Shown in pieces: positions 42,467 to 50,720 of a stretch of 50,831 nt of DNA. Every line of letters starts with the position of its first letter. Position 1 is the first letter of the stretch. Location of the stretch: assembly GCA_036506275.1 (NCBI GenBank), contig DASXSB010000103.1:1-50831 (forward strand), written 5' to 3'. This DNA comes from DASXSB01 sp036506275 (lineage in GTDB: Bacteria > Methylomirabilota > Methylomirabilia > Rokubacteriales > CSP1-6). The notes under the pieces are model-generated. The model was not told the DNA's origin and searched no databases. It saw only the letters and a program-made list of their open reading frames with translations. The translations under genes were made by a program, and so were the position numbers.

Positions 42467-42807
42467 CGAAGACGTTCCGCCTCTACGCCGGCGCCGACGG
42501 ACGGTCGCGCCTGGACTCGGTCGACCTCGCGCAGACTCCGGAATGGACGAAGGGCCTGCCCGCGAAGCAGATCTCGTTCCGCCTGTGGCCGCGCGGCGAG
42601 TTCCTCGATTGGCATCCGGCTCCCCGGCGACAGTTCGTGATCGTCCTTTCCGGCCGCCTCGAGATCGGACTCGGCGATGGCAGCAAGCACGTGTTCGGCG
42701 CCGGCGACGCGCGGCTGGTGGAGGACACGACCGGCCAGGGCCACACGACGCGCGTGGTCGGCGACGAGCCGTGCCTGACCGCCACCATTCCCCTCGCCCA
42801 GCCGTGA
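42463..42807 (+). CDS. Small cupin-fold protein
   Basis: 114 residues with a single cupin barrel: FLDWHPAPRRQFVIVLSGRLEIGLGDGSKHVFGAGDARLVEDTTGQGHTTRVV is the core, spread over residues 47-99. The His residues WHPAP and GQGHTT are near the usual metal positions but the first motif is degenerate. Start ATG 42463 overlaps the amidohydrolase stop, so it is made with the operon. Enzyme or sensor role is unknown. Confidence 0.8.
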   Translation: MTKTFRLYAGADGRSRLDSVDLAQTPEWTKGLPAKQISFRLWPRGEFLDWHPAPRRQFVIVLSGRLEIGLGDGSKHVFGAGDARLVEDTTGQGHTTRVVGDEPCLTATIPLAQP

Positions 42808-42866
42808 GCGCGCGCGGCGTGATGCTCGCGCTCGGACGACGCCCGCGTATGTCAGAGGAGCCCGGC

Positions 42867-43832
42867 ATGACCAAGATCCTGTTCGCGCCCCACCAGTCTC
42901 CGGAGATCCTCGAGATCGCGCGCTCGCTGGCGCCACCCGGCTTCGAGCTCGTCATCGCCGATCCCGGTACCCCCGCCTTCTACGAGGCCGCCGGCGACGC
43001 CGAGTACTACCTCGGTCTCGCGCGGCAGATGGGCAGCGAGTTCTTCCGTTCGGCGCCGAAGCTGCGGCTTGTCCAGCTCCTGAGCGCCGGCTACGACCGC
43101 GTCGACATCGAGGCCGCGCGCAAGGCCAAGGTGCCGGTGGCGAACAACGGCGGCGCCAACGCGGTGGCGGTGGCCGAGCACACGATCATGCTGATGCTGG
43201 CCGTCCTGAAGCGGCTCGTGCGCTTCCACAACGAGGTGGTGGCGGGGAAGTGGCACGTCGGCAGCGCGGCCGGACGCATCTACGAGCTGTCGGGGCGCCG
43301 TCTTGGCATCATCGGCCTCGGCAACATCGGAAAGAAAGTGGCGCGACGGGCGGCGGCCTTCGATATGCGCATCCGCTACCACGACATCATCCGCCTCGCG
43401 GAGCACGAGGAGGAGGCGCTCGGTGTGCAGTACGCGCTGCTGGACGAGCTGCTGAGCACGTCCGACGTGCTCACCGTGCACGTGCCGCTCACGGATAGTA
43501 CCCGGGGCCTGATCGCGGCCCGCGAGCTCGCGCTCATGCAACGGAACGCGATCATCGTCAACACGTCGCGGGGGCCCGTGATCGACGAGGACGCGCTGTA
43601 CCAGGCGTTGAAGGAACAGCGGATCGCGGGGGCCGGGCTCGACGTCATGATGGAGGAGCCGCCGGCGCCAACGCATCCCCTGTTCACGCTGCCCAACGTC
43701 ACGCTGACCCCGCACTCGGCGGGACCGACATGGGAGAACTGGACGGCGCGCTTCCGGAACGGCTTCGACAACATCCAGCGGGTGGCGGCCGGCCGGCGAC
43801 CGCTGTGGGTGATTCCGGAGCTTAGCGCGTGA
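42867..43832 (+). CDS. D-2-hydroxyacid dehydrogenase, copy 1
   Basis: 321 residues, NAD-dependent: GRRLGIIGLGNIGKKVARRA (about 143-162) for NAD binding, NTSRGPVIDEDALYQAL with the catalytic-loop Arg region, and TPHSAGPTWENW with catalytic His in the usual position. It reduces 2-oxo acids or oxidises D-2-hydroxy acids. Start ATG 42867 has AGAGGAG 6 nt upstream; ATG 42849 is an alternative. The stop overlaps the methyltransferase start as GTGA. Confidence 0.92.
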   Translation: MTKILFAPHQSPEILEIARSLAPPGFELVIADPGTPAFYEAAGDAEYYLGLARQMGSEFFRSAPKLRLVQLLSAGYDRVDIEAARKAKVPVANNGGANAVAVAEHTIMLMLAVLKRLVRFHNEVVAGKWHVGSAAGRIYELSGRRLGIIGLGNIGKKVARRAAAFDMRIRYHDIIRLAEHEEEALGVQYALLDELLSTSDVLTVHVPLTDSTRGLIAARELALMQRNAIIVNTSRGPVIDEDALYQALKEQRIAGAGLDVMMEEPPAPTHPLFTLPNVTLTPHSAGPTWENWTARFRNGFDNIQRVAAGRRPLWVIPELSA

Positions 43833-44545
43833 CGACGAAGGGGTCGGCCGCCTTCATCGGGTCGATCCCCGAGAACTACGATCATTACCTGGGACCGATG
43901 TATTTCCATCACTACGCGGACGACCTCGCCGCGCGTCTGCCGATCGTCCCCGGTATGCGGATCCTGGAAACGGCGTGTGGAACGGGGATCCTCACCGAGC
44001 GGCTCGCGCGTCGTCTCCACGGCCACGCCGCGCTCGTCGCCACCGACTTGAACGAGCCGATGATCGCCCACGCCAGCCAGAAGGCATGGGCCACGTCCGG
44101 GGTGGAATGGCGGCAGGCCGACGCCACGAAGCTTCCCTTTCCCGATGCCTCCTTCGACGCCGTGATATGTCAGTTCGGGCTCATGTTCTTTTCCGATAAG
44201 GTCGCCGGGTTGCGGGAGGCTTACCGCGTCCTGAGAGCGGGCGGGCGCCATCTCTTCAACGTGTGGGATGGCTTCGAGCGCAACATCAACGCTAAGATCG
44301 TGCACGAAACGATCGCGTCGTTCTTTCCCGAGAACCCGCGGACCGGGGAGAGCCCGAGCGCGGTCGCTGCCGCCACGGGGCTTGTCGAGGGCACTCCGCT
44401 CTACGGCAAGATCATGGAGCGGCGCCGGACCGCCGTACGCGAAATCGAGGCGACGCTGGCGCGAAACCTCGCCGCCGCCTTCGGGGAGACGCCGCTGCGC
44501 TGTCCGCTCCGCGCGTTCGTCTTCTCTGCCACGAAGCCGCGGTGA
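43829..44545 (+). CDS. Class I SAM-dependent methyltransferase, possibly internally shortened
   Basis: 238 residues with motif I ILETACGTGILTERLARRL (about 50-68), ATDLNEPMIAHA, and QADATKLPFPDASFDAVICQFGLMFF. The region after SFFPENPR jumps directly to TGESPSAVAAATGLVEGTP, whereas related proteins I know have some 40 residues between, covering the last strands. This suggests an in-frame deletion; the active site still looks intact. GTG start overlaps the previous gene. The acceptor is unknown. Confidence 0.8.
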   Translation: MTTKGSAAFIGSIPENYDHYLGPMYFHHYADDLAARLPIVPGMRILETACGTGILTERLARRLHGHAALVATDLNEPMIAHASQKAWATSGVEWRQADATKLPFPDASFDAVICQFGLMFFSDKVAGLREAYRVLRAGGRHLFNVWDGFERNINAKIVHETIASFFPENPRTGESPSAVAAATGLVEGTPLYGKIMERRRTAVREIEATLARNLAAAFGETPLRCPLRAFVFSATKPR

Positions 44546-45555
44546 CGCGAACGCCGCTCGATGTGCTCGTCACCATGCCGTTCACCGACGCCCAGCTCGG
44601 GCGCCTGCGCGCGGTCTCGCCCGATCTGGCCGTGCGGCGCGATGATGCCGAGACCGCCGACTACGCGCGCACGGACGTGCTCTACGCCGGCGCCCCGCCC
44701 CGGGACCTCGCGCGGGCGCCGAAGCTCGGCTGGGTGCAGCTGCACATGGCGGGCGTGAACGCGCTGCACGATCACCCGCTCTACACCGACACCACGATTC
44801 CGCTCACCACCACCAGCGGCGTCCATGCGGGGACGATCGCGGAATACGCGATCACCGCCGTCCTCGCGCTCGCGCACCGCGTGCCGCGCATGGTGGAGTG
44901 GAAAGCCCGGGGCGGCTGGCCGCCGGACGAGCGGCGCTGGGACCTGTTCGTCCCCACCGAGATACGGGGCGCCACGCTCGGCATCATCGGCTACGGCAGC
45001 ATCGGCCGCGAGCTGGCGCGGCTCGCGAAGACGGCCTTCGGCATGCGCGTGCTCGCGTGCAAGCGCGATCCTTCGCGGCGGCGCGACGCCGGTTACTCTC
45101 CGCCGGGGACGGGCGACCCGGACGGCGCGCTGCCGGACGCGTGGCTCTCGCCGAAGGAGCTTCCGGATCTCCTCCCGCGCTCCGACGTCGTCGTCATGTG
45201 CGCGCCGCTCACCCCGGAGACGCGTCACATGATCGGGGCCCGCGAGCTCGCCATGATGAAGCGGTCGGCGTATCTCGTGAACGTCGGGCGGGGCCCCAGC
45301 GTGGACGAGGTCGCGCTCGCCACCGCGCTCGTGGAACGCCGGATCGCGGGCGCCGCCATCGACGTCTTCGCGGAGGAGCCGCCCGCGGCCGGGCATCCGC
45401 TGTACGCCGCCCCTAACGTCATCGTGTCGCCGCACGTGTCCGGCTTCCTGCCGAGCTACGACGACCGGTGCACGGAGCTGTTCGCCGAGAACCTCCGTCG
45501 CTATCTCGCGGGCACGCCCCTGCTGAACCTCGTCGACCGCGCGCGCGGGTACTAG
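44542..45555 (+). CDS. D-2-hydroxyacid dehydrogenase, copy 2
   Basis: 337 residues: GATLGIIGYGSIGRELARLA NAD loop, NVGRGPSVDEVALATAL, and SPHVSGFLPSYDDR with the catalytic His. Relative to copy 1 it has an insert between the NAD domain strands (PSRRRDAGYSPPGTGDPDGA). The start GTG overlaps the methyltransferase stop (GTGA). Two such dehydrogenases in one operon suggest paired oxidation and reduction of 2-hydroxy/2-oxo acids. Last gene of the run. Confidence 0.92.
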   Translation: MTRTPLDVLVTMPFTDAQLGRLRAVSPDLAVRRDDAETADYARTDVLYAGAPPRDLARAPKLGWVQLHMAGVNALHDHPLYTDTTIPLTTTSGVHAGTIAEYAITAVLALAHRVPRMVEWKARGGWPPDERRWDLFVPTEIRGATLGIIGYGSIGRELARLAKTAFGMRVLACKRDPSRRRDAGYSPPGTGDPDGALPDAWLSPKELPDLLPRSDVVVMCAPLTPETRHMIGARELAMMKRSAYLVNVGRGPSVDEVALATALVERRIAGAAIDVFAEEPPAAGHPLYAAPNVIVSPHVSGFLPSYDDRCTELFAENLRRYLAGTPLLNLVDRARGY

Positions 45556-45578
45556 CGCGGGCGCCGCCCTCCGCGACG

Positions 45579-46340
45579 ATGGAGCGAGCGCGGAGGATGG
45601 GCCGTCGGTTCCGCGCGCGGACGCTCTGGGTGCTCGTGCTGGTCTCGTGCGCGCCGGACGCGATCGCGAGCGTGGCGCACGCCGGTCACTCGGGACAGCC
45701 GCCGGAGACGGAGCAAGCGGGCAACGTGCTGTTCTTCCGACCGCCGGGATGGCAGCGACGCGACCATCCCGACGGTACCGTGGTCCTCGTCCCGCCCGAC
45801 CTGAGCGCGCGGCAGGTCTCGCTCACGATCAAACCGGGGCAGGAGCGCGGAGGTCAGGATTTCCGACAGTGGTTCAACGTCTCGTGGCAGGCGCTGCTTC
45901 AGGCGAATCGGGCGACGGTGGTGCGAGGCGGCGACGTGCGGGGCGGACGACGGAACGGCGTGGAGGCGCTGTCCGCGAGCGCGGTCCTGGAGGCCGCGAC
46001 GGGGGAACGCACGTACACGGCCTTCTTCGCGAGCGCGCCGGGGACGCGCCTGGAGGGCGTGCTGTTCGTCGCCGCCAGCGAGGCGCTGTACGCGAAGCAT
46101 CTCGAGCCCGTTCTCGAGTTCATGGCGACGGTGCGCTTCAAGAATCTCGAGTCGAGGCGCCCCGGGCCCGCGTCAGTGTCGGCGCGGTGGGCGCCCGCGG
46201 GCGTCAGTCGCGCTGCCCGCGGTACCCCTGTCGGTGGAAGTAGTTCGCGTTGTAGAACGCGAGGACGAGGTCCCGATAGACCGCGGGCGGATAGCGCGGC
46301 GGGTTGTCGGCGCTCACGCACGTGGGCACGCACTCGATGA
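45579..46340 (+). CDS. Secreted hypothetical protein
   Basis: 253 residues with an N-terminal signal-like region (about 8-32, RTLWVLVLVSCAPDAIASVA). The domain LFFRPPGWQRRDHPDGTVVLVPPDLSARQVSLTI resembles the small secreted domains that deliver a PPGW-type fold, followed by AFFASAPGTRLEGVLFVA and a FMATVRFKN strand. From about residue 190 the sequence turns low-complexity (Arg/Ser-rich) and overlaps the oxygenase gene on the other strand by 137 nt, so the true C-terminus could be shortened by an unseen frameshift. Unknown function. Confidence 0.6.
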   Translation: MERARRMGRRFRARTLWVLVLVSCAPDAIASVAHAGHSGQPPETEQAGNVLFFRPPGWQRRDHPDGTVVLVPPDLSARQVSLTIKPGQERGGQDFRQWFNVSWQALLQANRATVVRGGDVRGGRRNGVEALSASAVLEAATGERTYTAFFASAPGTRLEGVLFVAASEALYAKHLEPVLEFMATVRFKNLESRRPGPASVSARWAPAGVSRAARGTPVGGSSSRCRTRGRGPDRPRADSAAGCRRSRTWARTR

Positions 46341-47232
46341 CGGAATCGACGTTGGGGCTGTAGAAGAACGCGATCGAGTAGCGGTCCTTCCCGGAGTCGT
46401 TCACGACTCCGTGCGGCGTGGAGTGGAAGCGGTCGTTCGACCACCGCTTCATCATGTTGCCGAGGTTGACGAGGAACGTGTCCGGGATCACGGGCGGGGC
46501 CAGCCACTCCCCGCTCGGCAGCCGCACCGCGAGACCGGGGACGTCCTCGCGGGCGAGGATCGTGATGAACGAGTTGTCCGTGTGCGGCCCCTGCCCGAAC
46601 TGCTCGTCGTCGTCGACCTCTTGCGACGGATAATGCAGGAAGCGCAGCGTGACGTGCGCTTCGTTGGCGAAGAACGGTGTGAAGAAGTCGGCCGGCATGT
46701 CGAGCGCGCGCGCGAGCACGGGCAGCATCCGATCGCCCACCGTCGTCAACGTCTCCAGATATCGCACCATGGCCGCCCGCATGCGCGCGTGGCCGTCCGG
46801 CCAATGATTGGTGCCGCGCAGGGGCTTGCCGGCCATCACGTCGGGATGATCGGCGCCGCGGTCGTGCGTGATGAAGAACGACTCGTTGTAGTTCGGGCGC
46901 GTCGCCTTGTGCACGCTGGAGGCGCCCTGGATGCTCTGGTTCAGACCGAGGTAGCCGATGTTGTTCTCGTCGATCTTGAGCCGGTTCTTCTCCTCCTGAG
47001 ACATCGCGTGGAACTCACGCGAGGCCGCGAAGGCGTCGTCCACGACGGCGGGCGGCACCCCGTGGCCGGCCAGGTAGAAGAAGCCCACGCCCTCACTGGC
47101 CCGGCGCACCTGCGCGCTGACGGCCGCCAGCCCGCCGGGCTCCTGCCGGAACGCGGGCCCGAAGTCGATCACGGGAATCGCCCGCGTGACCTCGTCGAGA
47201 TCCTTGACCGCCATCGCCTTGAAGATGTTCAT
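46204..47232 (-). CDS. Isopenicillin N synthase-like 2-oxoglutarate/Fe(II) oxygenase
   Basis: 342 residues: N-terminal DIOX_N domain (IPVIDFGPAF, GFFYLAGHGVP) and C-terminal oxygenase with FGQGPHTDNSFITIL (His and Asp iron ligands), FHSTPHGVVN (second His) and RYSIAFFYSPN (2-oxoglutarate-binding Arg). It likely hydroxylates or oxidises a small molecule. Standalone gene between a convergent secreted protein and the glycosyltransferases. Confidence 0.92.
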   Translation of the reverse strand: MNIFKAMAVKDLDEVTRAIPVIDFGPAFRQEPGGLAAVSAQVRRASEGVGFFYLAGHGVPPAVVDDAFAASREFHAMSQEEKNRLKIDENNIGYLGLNQSIQGASSVHKATRPNYNESFFITHDRGADHPDVMAGKPLRGTNHWPDGHARMRAAMVRYLETLTTVGDRMLPVLARALDMPADFFTPFFANEAHVTLRFLHYPSQEVDDDEQFGQGPHTDNSFITILAREDVPGLAVRLPSGEWLAPPVIPDTFLVNLGNMMKRWSNDRFHSTPHGVVNDSGKDRYSIAFFYSPNVDSVIECVPTCVSADNPPRYPPAVYRDLVLAFYNANYFHRQGYRGQRD

Positions 47233-47315
47233 GGCCGACCCCCGGGGCGCGAGCCGCCTGCTCGATCAGCTGATCTCGGTAAGAGTATCGCGGGTGGGAT
47301 GGCAATGCCCAGGGC

Positions 47316-48347
47316 CTACCCGCGCCCCTTCGCCCTCGTCCCGACCTTGCCCGCCATCGACCGGACGAAGAGGACGATCTCGCGCGCCGTGCCGTGGCCG
47401 GACGTGGCGAGAAAATCGGCGCGGCGTTTCCGGACGAACCCGACCAGAAAGCGCAGCCGCGTCTCGCACAGAAAGGCGGCGTCGCGATCGCCCCGCACCC
47501 AGTACGTCAACCACGTCACCGCTTCCGCCATGCCGTGGCGGTACAGATGACCGGGGACGCCGAACAACCGGATCGTGGCCGCTTCCACCTCCTGCACGCG
47601 CATCGCCGCATAGAAGTGTCCGTGGCCCGTGTGCCAGCGGCGGTGGTACTGCTTCGACAGACGCCGCGGCTCCACCTCCGCCAACACCACGAGGTCGGGA
47701 ACGTAGAGCCCCTGGCGCTGCGCCTCCCACAGCCGGAGCTGGAGCTCGTGGTCCTCCGTGGAGCCGATGCCGTCCCGCACGCGCTGGAAGTCCGGCTGGA
47801 AGAGACCGAAGCGGTCGAAGGACTCGCGGCGAAAGGCGAGATTGGCGCCGATCAGGCAGTACTGGGCCTCGTGGTTCACGTACATGGGGGCGTCGCCGAA
47901 GTCGCTGAGCGCCATCGCCGACCAGTGATCCCGCGTGAGCCACGTGGGCGGCGTCGTCGGCCACCGCGGGAGCACCCGGCCTCCGACGTAATCGACTTCC
48001 GGGTGTCCGTCGAACGCCCGCTTGATGTTGGCGACCCAGTCGCTCGCCACGCGCACGTCGTCGTCGGTGAACGCGATGAGCGGCGCCCGCGCCTCCGCGA
48101 TCCCTGCGTTGCGGGCGTGGGAGAGGCCCTGGCGGCCCTCGAACAGGTAGCGGACGTGGCGGTGGCCGCGCGCGATGATGGAGTCGACCACCTCCCGCGT
48201 GCCGTCCGTGGAGTTGTTGTCGACGACGATGATCTCGTACGTCACCGGGCCCGTCTCCTGCGCGAGCACGCTCTCCAGCGCTCCCCGCAACGTGTCGCAC
48301 CGGTTGTACGTGCTGATGACGACGGAGACGTCGCAGCCCTGGCTCAT
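47316..48347 (-). CDS. Family 2 glycosyltransferase
   Basis: 343 residues: GT-A fold with SVVISTYNRCDTLRGALESVLAQ, IIVVDNNSTDGT, the metal-binding FTDDDV and a QYCLIGANLAFRRESF acceptor loop; the C-terminal helices carry charged amphipathic segments near the membrane. Transfers a sugar to polysaccharide or glycolipid. The start ATG 48347 overlaps the next upstream gene's stop as ATGA. Confidence 0.92.
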   Translation of the reverse strand: MSQGCDVSVVISTYNRCDTLRGALESVLAQETGPVTYEIIVVDNNSTDGTREVVDSIIARGHRHVRYLFEGRQGLSHARNAGIAEARAPLIAFTDDDVRVASDWVANIKRAFDGHPEVDYVGGRVLPRWPTTPPTWLTRDHWSAMALSDFGDAPMYVNHEAQYCLIGANLAFRRESFDRFGLFQPDFQRVRDGIGSTEDHELQLRLWEAQRQGLYVPDLVVLAEVEPRRLSKQYHRRWHTGHGHFYAAMRVQEVEAATIRLFGVPGHLYRHGMAEAVTWLTYWVRGDRDAAFLCETRLRFLVGFVRKRRADFLATSGHGTAREIVLFVRSMAGKVGTRAKGRG

Positions 48348-49303
48348 CGCCGATCGTTGCGGACGTCCGCGTTCGATGTCGCGCGCACGCGGGCCAGCCA
48401 CCGGCGCGCGCGATCGACGACGACCCGCGGACTGTAGCGCAGGAGCGCGAGCATGACGGCGGCGGCCGGCACCAGCTCCGCGCGCTCGAGATAGGCGCGC
48501 AGCGACTCGAAGGCGGCGTTGCCGTACCGGTCTTCCCAGAAGCGTCGACCCCGCCGGTACGCCTCCATCAAGGCGGGATCGGTCTTGACGTGGCGCCGCT
48601 GCCGCCGATACGTCCCCAGCGTCGATCGCAACATCACGGCCGCATTGTTCGACACGTTGGAGCCGTGCAACCGCCACTCCGCCACGATCTCGCCGTGACA
48701 GAACACCGGCCGCATCCGCGTCAGTCGCAGATAGAGATCGTAGTCGCAGGCATGGTCGCGGTCGGGGGCGAAGCCGTCTGCCATTTCCAGCGCGGTCCGC
48801 CGGTACATCACCGTGGCCGGCATCCAGATGTAGTTGTCGAGCAGCAGGTGTCGATAGTGATCGTGATCGACGCGCGGCCACGGCTCCGGGCCCAGGACGG
48901 CGCCGTCGGCGCCGATCCGCTGACAGCGGCCGAACACGAACGCGCACTCGGGGTGGTTTTCCAGGCAGCGCGCACCGACGTCGAGGGCGCCCGGCAGGAG
49001 GCGATCGTCCCCATCGAGAAACACGACGTAGTCGCCGCGGCAGGCGCGCCAGCCCGTGTTGCGAGCGTCGGCGACGCCGGCGTTCCGCTGGCTGATGAAG
49101 CGGACGGCGGGATAGCGGGCGGCCACACTCGCGGAGTCGTCGGACGACCCATCGTCGACCACGACGACCTCCGCGGCGGCTCGCGTCTGGGCGAGCGCGC
49201 TCTCGATCGCTTCCGCGAGGAATCGCGCGTGGTTGTAACAGGTTATGACGACGGAGATTGTAGGCGGGCGGCGAAGTTCATCCCGGTCTCCTGACGCACA
49301 CAC
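48344..49303 (-). CDS. Family 2 glycosyltransferase
   Basis: 319 residues from GTG 49303: ISVVITCYNHARFLAEAIESALAQ, VVVVDDGSSDDSA, and FLDGDD for the DxD metal site, then ACDYDLYLRLT. The frame opens at TTG 49342 upstream, but GTG 49303 is preferred because TAGAAT (49319-49314) ends 10 nt before it and GAGGG lies just before. Works with the coupled neighbour on an unknown glycan. Confidence 0.9.
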   Translation of the reverse strand: MCASGDRDELRRPPTISVVITCYNHARFLAEAIESALAQTRAAAEVVVVDDGSSDDSASVAARYPAVRFISQRNAGVADARNTGWRACRGDYVVFLDGDDRLLPGALDVGARCLENHPECAFVFGRCQRIGADGAVLGPEPWPRVDHDHYRHLLLDNYIWMPATVMYRRTALEMADGFAPDRDHACDYDLYLRLTRMRPVFCHGEIVAEWRLHGSNVSNNAAVMLRSTLGTYRRQRRHVKTDPALMEAYRRGRRFWEDRYGNAAFESLRAYLERAELVPAAAVMLALLRYSPRVVVDRARRWLARVRATSNADVRNDRR

Positions 49304-49417
49304 GTCGCCCTCGATTCTAATGAAGGGGGACAGATCCCTCAAATCGCCGGCCGCCGCGCGGCGTCACGTTGAAATGGCGCCACCCTCGGCCGTAAGCTCT
49401 CGCGGCGGAAAGCGCCG

Positions 49418-50083
49418 ATGGCGACCATTCTCTTCGTTTCGCACAGTGCCGGCCGCACGGCGCGCCCTTGCTGCTCCTCAATTTCCTGCGCTGGTACAAG
49501 ACCCAGCGCCATGCCGATTTCTTCATCGTGCTCCTGGAGGGCGGGGAGCTCGACACCCAGTTTCGTGAGATCGCCGAACCCTGGGTCTGGCCCCCTCCCG
49601 TCCGCCGGGGCGGCGGCATCCTGTCCGGTATCGGGGCCCGCCTTCGCGGCCGGCGCGCCCGACGGCGCGTAACAACGTCCACTTCGTGTGGGTCGGCCAC
49701 GTCGACGATTACCATCGCGAGCTCGTGCGTTTCGATCTGGAACGAGCGAATTTTACGAAGACCGTGCACTTCATCGGCGAGCGCACGGAGCCGTTGCCTA
49801 CTTCAACGCGTTCGACGCCTTCTACCTGCCGTCGCGCGAGGACCCGTTTCCGGTCGCGTGTCTGGAAGCGGCCGCGCTCGGAAAGGACGACGCCGGGATC
49901 GTCGTTCCGTATCTCGATTGCCTGTCGGCCGCTCGCGCCATTCTCCGCTATCGCGAGCAGCCCAATCTCCGGGAGCGACACGGCCGGCGCGCGCAGGAAA
50001 AGGTCAAAGACTACGACATTCGAGTGATCGGGCTCCAGGTCGTGCGCGTCCTCGACGCCGTCATGGCCGCGCGCCCGCCGTAG
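49418..50083 (+). pseudogene. Decayed family 4-type glycosyltransferase
   Basis: Protein-like sequence jumps between frames: MATILFVSHSAGRT (frame of 49418), then LLLLNFLRWYKTQRHADFFIVLLEGGELDTQFREIAEPW (split; frame of 49468), then HFVWVGHVDDYHRELVRFDLERANF (split; frame of 49686), then AYFNAFDAFYLPSREDPFPVACLEAAALG (split; frame of 49418 again). The first shift is explained by one lost G near 49459. The total of about 220 residues is far below the 370-400 of intact enzymes, and the stretch after AAALGK lacks the sugar-nucleotide loop, so deletions occurred too. Sequencing error could explain one shift, not the missing parts. Confidence 0.8.
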
Positions 50084-50720
50084 GCGGCTTCCTCTCCGGT
50101 ACCGCCCGCGAGCCATCACCCAGGCAGTAGCGCGCGACGCGCGGTATCAACTCCTCCGCCGTCACGCACACCTCGTATTCCATCTCGTCGCCCGCCGGCA
50201 GCTCCACGTCGCGGTCCCGGAACTGGCGATAGTGCTTGTCCGCCTCGTTCCGCTGCTCCTGGGGCCGCTCCCCAAAGAACGAGGCGGCGCCGCCGAACCG
50301 CTCCCCCACCGCGGCCCGGAACCGGACGAAGAAGTCGTCATAGCTCGGCTGCAGGACGAACAGCTTGAATCGACAGTCGAGGGGAGGTATCCGCCACTCG
50401 CGGAAGCAGTAGATCCAGCCCACGGCCACGAAGGCGGCGGGCACGCCTGTCCGCGTGAACCACTCTCGGTGGTGCAGGCGGAACCGCCGGTCGAAGTCCG
50501 TCTGCCTGCGAAGGAATGCCCACGAGCTGGTGGGATTGATCGAGTTCCGCAGCTCCGGCCGCCGATACATGGTAAAGATCGGCGCGAACACCTCGGCGTC
50601 GACGTCGAGGATGGGCAGCGCGTGCTCGGATGCGAGTCGCTCGGACGTCCATGTTTTGCCGGCACACGACGCCCCCGTGAGGAATGCGATGTTGACGGCC
50701 GGATGTCCGGTGTCGCGCAT
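50061..50720 (-). CDS. P-loop NTPase/kinase-like hypothetical protein
   Basis: 219 residues from ATG 50720 (MRDTGHPAV). Walker A LTGASCAGKTW at about 13-23 fits GxxxxGKT; no clear Walker B or LID signature is recognised. Aromatic-rich middle (FLRRQTDFDRRFRLHHREWF) and an acidic C-terminus. It resembles small nucleotide or metabolite kinases, but no substrate can be named. A GATAAT box ends 9 nt before the start (leaderless type). The 3' end overlaps the decayed glycosyltransferase. Confidence 0.65.
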   Translation of the reverse strand: MRDTGHPAVNIAFLTGASCAGKTWTSERLASEHALPILDVDAEVFAPIFTMYRRPELRNSINPTSSWAFLRRQTDFDRRFRLHHREWFTRTGVPAAFVAVGWIYCFREWRIPPLDCRFKLFVLQPSYDDFFVRFRAAVGERFGGAASFFGERPQEQRNEADKHYRQFRDRDVELPAGDEMEYEVCVTAEELIPRVARYCLGDGSRAVPERKPPTAGARP

